The position numbers and the translations under genes were made by a program. From Cavenderia fasciculata (lineage: Eukaryota > Evosea > Eumycetozoa > Acytosteliales > Cavenderiaceae), in contig NW_004457715.1 of the NCBI RefSeq assembly GCF_000203815.1, positions 310,001-374,000 on the forward strand: 64,000 nucleotides of DNA, read 5' to 3'. Position 1 is the first letter of the stretch. Each line of letters starts with the position of its first letter. This document shows, one piece after another, positions 11,701 through 21,850 of this stretch. The notes below the pieces were generated by a model. The model was not told the origin of the DNA. It was given only the letters and a program-made list of their open reading frames with translations, and ran no database searches.

Positions 11701-14700
11701 TCTGAATTAGCCAATTCAATGATCATTCTTGTGGCGTACCCAACCGCCGGCTCTGTTTATGTCAGTAGACTATTTTATCCATCAATGTCAAGACTTGATT
11801 GTCCATCTATATGTCTCATCAATGTATCTTCGACTAATGCAAGTTATATACCTATTATAAATAATTGGAGAGCAGACTTTACAGTCAACAAACAACCTCG
11901 ATCGTTTGACATTGGTTTCTACGACAAGAGAATATTTGGAGAACCAAGAGTAGCATTCTTTTCAAGTGGATTCGGTAGTGGACTTCGTCTATCACTTCCA
12001 TATGGTCGTTTCCGTATCTCATTTGAATGTCAATCGTACACTATCCCCACCAATATCAATGTTGCTGTATATTTACCTGGTGTTGTAGATCCTATTATAT
12101 ACGTACCACCAGGAGGAAACACTCTCAAACAAGCAACAACATTTGATGTCTATCGAAATGGTATGTTTTTTATTTCGGCCAAAAGAATTCTTTTACTTTA
12201 TAACTAATTGATGAATTATTTTTTAGATATATTGAATGCTTATAGTGGAGGACTTAATCCATTGGGTCAAAACATTAGTTTTGAAAATATCTATCATCCA
12301 AGAGTGCCATCTTATTATATTGGAACTTCTTTATTAGTTTGTTCAAGCATACCACCAAGTAACATTTGGACCTGTATAGTACCACCTAAAACAGGTTCTG
12401 CACCTTTAACTTTTTCAACCTATTCGATGGTCGGCACAACTTTGACCAAGTTTTACAAAGAGTTCCCAATCACCTACACTAGTGTTGTAGTTGCCTCTGG
12501 CTCTGTCTTTATGGACTATGACAGAGACAATACATTCAATAATATAGATGAGAAAATGGCAGGACACACAGTTCAAATCAAATCAGGTAGTACTGTATTG
12601 GCATCACAAAATACAGTGGCCGGTGCTATTGGTTTCTCATTTAGTATGAGTTACATCCCAACCAATGCTCGTATATACATTTATCCATCGCCTGGATGTA
12701 TTTCATACTTCTCATCGTTCCCATTCTCGTCTCCCATTGTCAAAGATTTCCCCCTTTATCAATTAGATATGTTTGGTATCGAATTGAGCAAACAATGTCA
12801 AGGATATTTAACAGCTGGAACCGAGCAATTGAATTTACAAAGTGGTACATACGATCTATCAAAATTTGGATGGTGTAAATCACCCTCTGTATGCGCCAAC
12901 GTCATCACTTCTGAAACCTTCCCAGACTATTGCACACCTGTTTACAGTGGAACCATGGTGACCATTGATTACAATGCACAGGTTACACTCACCTTTTGGC
13001 TTAGTAACTCACCAGGTTTACCATACAGTTCAAACAAATTGCCCCCTTCATCAATGTTCCAATACGGTGTTGCAGCTAGATCCATTATAAATGCATCATA
13101 TTACACATTCTACTTTACTGTTCCAGCCAATGGAATTCTCAAGTTTAATGTACCCTTTGGCACAACAAACCTAATCATCACTCCACCCAGTATCTTTGAT
13201 CATATAGTTGATGGAACCACCATTGACTTTACAACCAGTGAGAGTGTACCATCATTCGCCAAGACACTAGCAGTCTTTTCTCCAGCCACCCACTTTTACA
13301 ACAGTGCATCAGTCAACATTCTCAGTCTCCCATTAGGTTTCTACAACTTTACATGGTACTCTAAACAAGGTCAAATCAAATCATTCAGTGCACATCCATC
13401 AATGAGTATTTATGTTTGGAATAATGCAGGTACTCTTTATAATGTTGCTAGAAATGGAAATAATATTCAACTTCCAGATACACTTGCATTGACTGTTGAA
13501 AATACTCCAACTAGTATGTATAAATACAAAATCAATTTTTAAAATCAATTATAAATTAATATATATTAACAAACTCTTTTTTTAAACTATTACTTTTTTT
13601 TAGATTTATATAGTTTCGCAGTCCCACCAGATGGATTACAATTCACAATGCCAACTCCTTATTCTTATGTCCCATTCCTTTTTATTGAAGGATTAGAGAT
13701 TGAATGTGAAAATAACTATATTAATTGTAAAATTCCATCACACATTGGAGGTACAACTTCAAAAGCAAAATTGAAGCATGCTGGAACGTTCTTTTATCAC
13801 ACTTGGACTATTACCTATCAAAAGAGATTCGAAATTCCATCTGCTGGATCAAGTTATTTGGCAGCAGGACAATCGTTGACACTGGGAGTAAACGATATTG
13901 GAGTAATGATCAAGTACCCTCTCAACCCAGGAGTTGGACAACCATACACCTACTTTTCTCTCTCCCCTACAGGCATCAAGATTGGTTTCCAAGCAGGCCC
14001 AACCAATAGTCACATCTACCAGGTACTTTCTTCTCAGTATGACCAATCATTTACTGCACCTTTCTCATTCAAGGTAGAATCTGACTATAACATTGGATTG
14101 TGGGGTACCAAATCAGGAGCATTATCCCGTGGTGCTTGGTATCTTGACAAATCTCCTCTTCCTCTCCAATCATCATACTTGCAAGTTGTTCGTGATGGAG
14201 TCATTGTTCAAAACAGCGCTGGAAACGTACAATGGTCCAGATTAAAACCACTCAATTATTCTGGACTTGCACGTCCACTTGGTGCTCAAATAGACTATCT
14301 TGACGCACTTGACACCAACAAGAATTTCTTGACAATGGGAAGATTCCTAACCAATGGTGAAAGCTATCTTAGATTTGATAATGATGGAAGTCTTCGTCTA
14401 TACAATGACAACTCCTTCACAGCCTATTCATGGCAAGTCTTTTTTAGTGGTGGCATTATGAATCTCCTTCCACCAATCAAATGGGTTTTCACAGCCAATA
14501 GTCTCTGCGCTCACGGTCAGTCAATACTCACCCCAATTGTGGGGTGCATCCAATTCAATGCTCCAGCTCGTTACCTATTTGTTGCCCCACCAACATACGG
14601 ATCGTCACAATTTTCAATGACAGTGACCAATTATTTTGGAGCACTTGTTTACTCTCAAGGATCTGCTCCAACCTCGCCATACAAGATGATCCCAGGTACC

Positions 14701-15060
14701 TTTATGGAGTTTGGTGATGCACTGATTCATGGACAATTCCTCACCAATGGAGTTGAGAAACTCTTTGTCAAACCAAATGGAGTGTTTAGAAGAGAAGCAT
14801 CTGGAAGTGAAACAACCCTTGCATCTGGAGTCGTCAACGCCATTATCGCTTCTAGTACACTTCAATTTGGTGGCCTCATGACAGTAACTCCACCAGGTAC
14901 TTACAAATACGTATTCTATCCACCACCTGGTCACAATCTTCCCAATGTCGACCCAGTCACAAAACTTGTCTTTGTAACAGCTGCTGGAAGAGGTGCTGGA
15001 ACCTCCAACCCTGCTGCTCAATTTGTTATCTATGATCAAAAATATTGGGCAAATATTTAA
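2772..15060 (+). CDS. Giant secreted IPT/TIG protein with embedded DNase II domain
   Basis: Sixteen exons: 2772-3141, 3232-3507, 3578-3850, 3939-4238, 4312-4590, 4672-4935, 5013-5603, 5680-6716, 6782-7178, 7275-7528, 7613-8872, 8971-10183, 10280-11557, 11624-12160, 12227-13513, 13604-15060. They sum to 3,690 residues. A signal peptide (about 1-28, hydrophobic core ISLIVLLLVLLQVVINVV) is followed by about eight IPT/TIG E-set repeats to residue 880. Residues about 880-1347 are DNase II-like: PVDWFLIKKFP start, GHVKG (His976, Lys978), HSQPHFP, DHSK (His1284, Lys1286), CFGDTNRHSKQPKRGGGVLC. Both HxK active-site motifs of DNase II are thus present. After an unassigned stretch (1348-2085) come about five more IPT repeats (to about 2500), SdrB-like segments near 2600 and 2800, two copies of a Cys-containing module, and a C-terminal part with bulb-lectin-like stretches. 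No membrane segment or GPI signal is evident, so the protein is probably secreted. An acid-nuclease activity is inferred from the motifs only. Confidence 0.85.
5970..7528 (+). other. DNase II-like domain coding segment (exons 8-10)
   Basis: This segment of the giant gene encodes about 465 residues, longer than the roughly 350 of animal DNase II. Family landmarks appear in the right order: Gly-Leu-Ser-Cys then Pro-Val-Asp-Trp-Phe; a Tyr-Met-Tyr block; Gly-Tyr-Met-Phe-Phe-Asn-Asp; the first HxK motif in Gly-His-Val-Lys-Gly (6249-6263); Met-His-Ser-Gln-Pro-His-Phe-Pro; then, after two introns, Asp-His-Ser-Lys (7334-7345), the second HxK motif; Gly-Asp-Thr-Asn-Arg; and Arg-Gly-Gly-Gly-Val-Leu-Cys. 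DNase II is a phospholipase-D-like endonuclease that cuts double-stranded DNA at acid pH without metal ions, using two HxK motifs. The extra length is mostly in the middle (about 6330-7270). Confidence 0.85.
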
Positions 15061-15127
15061 TTCAAACAAATAAATAAATAAATAAATAATATTCATTAAA
15101 TAGTTTTGCTCCAAAAATAATCTTTAT

Positions 15128-18100
15128 TTACTCTTGATGACTTCTTGGTTTTGCACCCATTTCTGTCATTGGAATAAAGTGATGACGAGATCTTCGATAA
15201 TCTCTGATGATCTTTGGTGACTTTTTAAAAACTATAACCGATATAATGATCGCTGTTACAGTGACAACAACCACTATCATAATCGTGAATACCCAATTTC
15301 TTTTTGGATTTACTTTTTGTGGTGGTTGTTGGCTGCAGTCTCCTTGTCCAAATAGTTCCCGGTCAATTTGAAGCGGTGTGAATTGAGGATCAATCAAACA
15401 TAGTTGACATTGTGGAAGATGAATACCAATCAATGCAATCGATTGTTGATCATTGATTCTAGTTGTGTTGATTAATTCTATTTTGGAGTACGTTGGTTTG
15501 TTGTTTGATATCACAAATGGTAGGAATTGTCCAAAGAATTGAATATCATTGGAAATGATCCGAATAAATTCAATTGAATCACTATCTTGGAATGATTGGA
15601 ATGTTTCTATATGATGAATGGATCCGTCACATCCAATAATAGTTTGATTATTATTAATTGTGGTTGAGAATAGTACAACGAGATGTGGTGATTCTGAAAC
15701 CATTGAATAGGGCCATTCTTTAATTGATACTGATAATTTAATACTATTATTACCAATATAAATACTTTCACCTCCAAATTGAATAGTTCTACTATCATTA
15801 TCATTTGATGCTTGAATTGTCGAAATAATTGTAGTATTTTCGTATAGTCCTTTACTGTTTTTGATTTGATACTCCAATGATTTTAATTGATCTGTTGATT
15901 TATCTGTATAATACCAATTACCGGTTGTTTTTAATTCTCTAATTGTTTGATTATTAATATCTACTTCTTGAATTGCAATTAAATCAAATTTGAATAAATA
16001 ATCATCGTATTGATACGATATTGTTGGATTGTTAGAACTAAAAACTTGTTTTGAAACTGTAAAAAGAAAAATACTATGTTAGTATAAAAAATTAAAATTA
16101 TAATATTATTATATAATTAATTACATACTTTGATTATTTGATATGTTAAATTTACAATCATCATACCAATCCAAACTATCACATTTACAATAACCATTTT
16201 CGCATTTACCACGACCACTACAATTATTTGTCCTAGTCATACACTCATTATCAGTCGGTAATGGATAAGGAATGAATAATAATGTATTTGATAAATACTC
16301 CCCGTTTGGTACGTTGATTGTCAATCTTGTTGGACCAGATGGAGGTATATTATCAAATCGACAAAGAAAATCCTTTTCAGACGCTCTCACTCTAACTGAA
16401 TAATATGGTTGGCTTGGCTCACCAACATAAAGTAGTCCATCGTCGGCATTCTTTCCAAAATATCCATATAAATGTAAATATAAATGATCAGTTGGATACG
16501 TAGTTGGTTCTAATGATATTGATGTTATCATTGCTTAACATAAAAATTAATAAATGAAAAATATGTTTTTGATTTACATGTTTTTAATACATACTAGGAT
16601 AAGGTATATTAAATTGTGATGAACAATCTCCATTTGGTACATTTACTTTGATACCCGTTAAACCTGGTATTGCCTGACTACCAAAATGACATTCGATAAC
16701 TGTTTCATTTGCATGTATCATGGTACAATCATTTGCGTTTGTGGAACCATTAAAAAAAATGACAGCACTTGTTGAATTTACTCCAAAAAATCCAACTATA
16801 TAAATTTTAATTGGTGGGTATGAGGGAGGATCTATAATTACAGTTGATATCGTTGCTTGAATTTAAAAAAAAAATTAATAAACATTCCCATGTGTTTTTC
16901 TTCTTGATTTAATCTTACTATTTGAAGGAATATAAAATATTGGATCAACATAGGTTCTATTATCCAAAATTAAATTAATATGGGATGATCCTGGTAAAGG
17001 TTGTTTTTCAAATTGACAATGAATAAAAGATATGTTTGAACTTTTAACCAGGCAAGGATAAGGGTCATCCTGTGTATTTATAAAAATAATTGTTTGATTT
17101 GCATTTTCACCAAAATAACCATTTAAATCTAAAAACAATGGTGGGTACGTTGATGGTTCTAATGAATATGATAAAATATTTGCTGAAATAAAGTTAATAA
17201 TTAATAAAATTCATTATTTAGATTCATTAACAATTTGATTACATACATTTATAGGGGATTGTAAAAGATGTTGATACATTTCCATTGGGGATACTTAATA
17301 AAAGAGTGTCGTCTCCTGGGGATGGTTCTTTCCCAAATTTACATTTAAATTGACTTTCATTGGAATCTTCTACTATACTTGTGCATGGGTATGCAGCAGT
17401 AGATCCATTGAAATAGACTGTACCCAGAGCCGAATTCTTTCCAAAAAATCCTTTTAAAATTAAAAAGATTGGTGGGTAACTTGGTGGTTCCAGTGTCACT
17501 GAGGATATATAGCTCCCTCTAGGAAGATAAATAGAATAATTATCATACTTTCCATTTGGCACAGTGAGAGTCACATTATTTGTACCTGGAGGTAGATCTT
17601 GGCTTGTGTTGAACAAACATCGAATATAGGTTTGGTTACTCTCATTAAAAATGCATTTAAATGAGTCTTCTCCTGTATTTAGGGATAATCTACCACGTCT
17701 TGTATCCATTCCAAAATATCCATATAAACTTAGCGTTACTGGAGGTTCAAATAAATAAGAGTTAATGATTGTCTCTGTAGGAAAATTAAATTCACAGGTT
17801 AGTAAATATATGGAAATTAAGCTATCTTTTTTTTCTTACTATTTGGAAGAATATTTGCAATCAATGAATTATTTTGAAATTGAGTAAATATTTGAACTGG
17901 ATGTAAATTGTTATTTGTTGATGAATCGACAGTACAAAATATCGAATTATTAAGAAAACTACGAATCGTGCATGGGTTCATACCAAAACTTATATTTGGT
18001 AAATAGGTATTTGAGATAATTTTAAAATAGGCTGTAATTGTTATTAAATTGTCGTGAACCTTGTCCAATGGATTCAGTGTCGCATTATCCAAAACAAATG

Positions 18101-20047
18101 ATATTTCTTCAATGGTAAAAGTTTCTGGCCAAAGTGAATATTTTTTTGTTTGTTTTCTTCCTTGACTTGGATCCATTTGTCCACTATGTTTTTTGAAACT
18201 GTTAGTATCGATAGTAATAAACTTTTTGAAATAAAGTTCCTGTATACATACTATAATTGTTTATTTGGGCGAATAACGGATAACCCTTGATCAATGTCTC
18301 CATAGCCCAATAAATCTCCGTTTATGATAAACCGACCTTGATATGAAACCAAATTTAAACTGTCAAATGTAGGAGGTTTGCATAAAACTGTTTCTGGATG
18401 TTCTAGTGTAGTGTTGAAAATACCACTAGACTGAAAACACCATAAACAATCTGGTATGGCTGTAATACTTGTATTTACTATATTTAGAGATTGAATATAA
18501 CAAAAATCATTTGAAAGATTTCCATTTAAACCAATATTATTTGAAAGATCAAGTCTAAGATTAAAAGGATTATTGACAAGCAAATCTATTGGAACTGTTC
18601 CTTCTAGTGAATTAATCTCTGTATTACTAAATAAATAATTAGTAAAATTAAAAATTAATATTGTATGATAATACCTACACATATTTTACAGTCGATGGTA
18701 ATATAGGTATTTCAGATGGATTATTATTATTAAATATTCTATTAAAAAATAATAAATGAATTAATTAAATTATTCTATTTATATAAATACATTCAACTTA
18801 TTCTTACAAATTTGTTAAATTAAAAGCATCAATTGTTGGTACAATCGTATTGGGTGCAATTTCTCTAGAGAAATAATTTTAATAAGTCATCATCGTCATC
18901 ATCATCACTATGGATTAGAAATATACATACATTGAATTAATTGATTGTGGATAAGTAAATATAGATTGAATGGGTGTTGTTCCATTAATTACATATGCTT
19001 TATATTGTGTGATTGATTTTGAATTTACTTTTACTGTTGCATTGTTATCTCCACGCATTCCATAGACCGTTCTTTTATTCGAAGAGAGAGATGTAAATAA
19101 AATTGTTTTGTTCATTCCTTTTTTGTTGGTTTTTAACATACAGCGAAGTGAGTTTAGGAAAATGGCGTTCATCAATGTCAAATTCTTTCTCTTTGTCACC
19201 ATCAACGAAAATCGTAAGCATTAATACGTCATTATCAAGCACCCTTAGAGATTGTGGTGTGATCAAACCAAACGAAAGTGAAAGAACGGTAGACGGTATT
19301 TTACCATTTGCAAATGAAAGATCTATTTGACTATTATAAAGGAACCTAATATATTTATATCGGTGTTAATAAAAAATATATATAAAGTGTATATTATTAA
19401 CTTACAAACTAGTCAGCCTTGGGAAATCATATGAAAGCAAGAGTGGAATGTCTTTGACTCTGGTATCGTTTATTTTCAGAGTAACCAATTTAGTGCAATT
19501 CTTTAAAAAATGCAATATATTATCTTCGGAATAGGTTTCGTCTTGTACAAGAGGTTTCCATAGTATTTCAATGAATCGTGTCTCTGGTAATACCAATGCA
19601 TCGGTTAGTTTTGTTTGATTGTATCTAGTGAATGTATAGTTTTCTTGATACATTGACCTATAGAGTAGTTGTATTATTAATATCTCATTATAAAAGTATG
19701 GTATATATATTTACACTTGAGTGATATGATATTCTTGATTTGTTGTTTGTTCACAAACGAATAAGGTCGAGTTACATATTGACTCTGTTGTATTATAATC
19801 ACCTTCTCTACCATATAATCTAATTAACCAATTGGCAGATTCAACTATTAAAAGTAATCATACAAGTAAGAAAAGAGGAGATGAGTATATCATATGTTAC
19901 ATAGTATGTACTAATCGATCGTTTTTCTATGTACATACTTTCCAAAGGTGGTAGTGATAATGTCTGTGAACTGCATCTTCTTATTGAATCATCATTTAAT
20001 ATGAAAAAGATAATATATAGGATTAATAACTCCTTAAAGTTGATCAT
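15128..20047 (-). CDS. ComC-like LRR-IPT-EGF single-pass membrane protein
   Basis: Fourteen exons: 20047-19939, 19844-19715, 19657-19406, 19345-19142, 19071-18931, 18864-18808, 18738-18679, 18626-18252, 18198-17840, 17774-17247, 17182-16919, 16855-16595, 16533-16129, 16056-15128; 1,357 residues. The protein has a signal peptide (MINFKELLILYIIFFILN), leucine-rich repeat-like units in exons 3-8, then IPT/TIG-like repeats in exons 10-13 marked by Glu-Pro-(Pro/Ser)-(Ser/Thr)-Tyr-Pro and Gly-(Tyr/Phe)-Phe-Gly. One EGF-like domain follows (Cys-Ser-Gly-Arg-Gly-Lys-Cys...Gly-Tyr-Cys-Lys-Cys). A late beta-rich part precedes one membrane segment (VFTIMIVVVVTVTAIIISVI) and a basic tail of about 30 residues. 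This order matches the ComC-type EGF/IPT surface proteins of dictyostelids, which are linked to cell-cell signalling; the exact orthologue is not settled. Its stop lies 67 bp from the stop of the IPT-DNase II gene. Confidence 0.8.
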
Positions 20048-20380
20048 ATCATAATAATACTACTATTATATCTTATATTACTATCTGTATCCTTTTCACC
20101 AACAATCGTTTTCATCATAATATAATAACAAAACCGTCAAAAGAATGTCAAACCTCAAAATGGACCGCACCCAAAAACTAAGAAACCTAAAGTGAATTTG
20201 TTGCATTATAAATATATATAAATATGATTATTTGTATGTACTATATTATTTAACTCATACCAATGGACACCCCCCCCTTACTAAAAAAAATAAAATAAAA
20301 CATAATATTTAAATTATTTTCCAGTCTAATTTACAAAATATTATATTAAACCAAGTTCTTTGACTTTTTTCATTCATTTT
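20048..20380. other. Spacer, promoter of ComC-like gene
   Basis: About 330 bp between two minus-strand genes: the 3' end of psf3 and the promoter of the ComC-like gene. AT-rich, with a run of eight C at about 20270. No gene seen. Confidence 0.5.
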
Positions 20381-21204
20381 TTAATCATCATTTTGGTTTG
20401 TATTATCACCTAATCTCTTTCTCTTTTTGAGTACCATTGAATCATTATCTTTTTGAGTGGTAGCTATCATTGATTGATTGTTGGAGGCTGTACTATATTT
20501 TAGATTGGTCGATATAATCTTATCACCTCGACGATTCTTCCACGACTCGTATTCCATCGATGCTACATAACCCAATGTGAATATGATATTCTCTGTAGAC
20601 GTTAGATCATTCTTGATTCTAGAGATATCTGCATTCCTCTGATGTAGTGATTGTTTGAATATTTGGAAAAAGCGTTCTTTAAATGATTGGAATAATGTTG
20701 AACATAATACATTATCTTTGAATCTTAAGATAGTTAAAATAAGGACATTAATACTAAAAATGAAGGAAGGAAGGATCAACACATCATCTCTTTTTTACAT
20801 ACAATAAAGCAATTTTAGTACCATATCTATCATAATAAGGAAACTTCCTCATTGAGATAACCTTTGAATCAGCAGCCAACTTGTTTCTAAACTCTTCTTG
20901 GTATGCTACCGGTTCTACTATATCTACATATCTATTTTCATTTAATGATCTAACTAACCAATATGAAAGTTCTATATTTGTTCCTTTTTTTATCTATATA
21001 CAGAGTTATCCATGTTAATCATCTATATAACATATGAATCTCTTCTTCTTCTTCTTCTTCTTTGATGTTTCACAAACATACATCTACATCATCTGAACCA
21101 GAATCTAAATGACCCAAACGAAATCCATCTGTTTTAAATGTACAAAGTATTCTTTCTTCTTCTGCTAGAATATCATCTATATTATAATAATCGTTATAAC
21201 TCAT
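20381..21204 (-). CDS. gins3: GINS complex subunit Psf3
   Basis: Three exons: 21204-21082, 20993-20803, 20723-20381; 218 residues, close to the usual 190-220 of Psf3. The start carries the family signature IDDILAEEERILCTF followed by Gly-His-Leu-Asp, then a Lys-Gly-Thr-Asn-Ile-Glu-Leu segment that matches the Psf3 pattern Lys-Gly-(Thr/Ser)-Lys-(Leu/Val)-Glu-Leu-Pro. The helical remainder and the length agree. Psf3 is one of four GINS subunits that bind Cdc45 and Mcm2-7 to form the replicative helicase in the nucleus. The C-terminal 40 residues are Asn/Lys-rich and not conserved. The start is the first ATG, immediately before the conserved block. Divergent from the flippase gene. Confidence 0.85.
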
Positions 21205-21850
21205 ATCTCTCCTCTCTTCTTTATCTTATCTATATCTAGCTTTACAATTCCTGATATTACTACTGCGCCCTTTCAACTTCCCTCTCTTTTTTTCAAATTT
21301 TCAAAAGTTTTTAGCAAAGGAACTTCGGTCATTTCTATAGATGTTGCCTGCTGGCAGATCTCAAGGTCAAACCAATGCTATTGTTATTTTTCCTACACCC
21401 TATATACTCACATAATCTCATATGCTGAATAATAATCTTCATCATCTCTTTGATTATCGGGTGATGGAATACTTCATTCCAAATTATTACCTTTGCATTA
21501 TTCAATAATGCGTGTGGTCGTAGTGAAAGGTCGTGACCTCTTATCAAGCATAAAAAATCTGGTGATGACCTCACCAGAAAAACTTGGATGCCCGGGGTGT
21601 GAGTGTTTGGGTGAAAACTAAGAGGGGAGATCTTTTCGCGAATAACTAGTTTAGTTTGTTCTCATTATCATCATCATCATCACCACACTTACCTTTAATA
21701 TTTACTACTACATGATACAAACAAACAAGAGAGACAACTAGTCAGTCAATAAATATACTCTTACTCTTACTCTTACCACCACCAGCAGCAGCAATATAAC
21801 AAACGACTACTATACCATACTATATACTCTATAGTTGTGATTGATCAATC
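21205..21850. other. Divergent promoter region psf3 / flippase
   Basis: About 650 bp between head-to-head genes. It contains a perfect 8-bp inverted repeat, TCTGGTGA at 21558-21565 and TCACCAGA at 21571-21578, separated by TGACC, and a GGTCGTGACC palindrome just upstream, in a locally GC-richer stretch (about 21480-21640). No gene is supported; a minus-strand open frame at 21335-21574 has no family resemblance. Confidence 0.45.

Noticed and set aside
21335-21574. Possible small gene in the psf3/flippase spacer
   Set aside because: 79 codons, no resemblance to a family, and it lies where both promoters should be.
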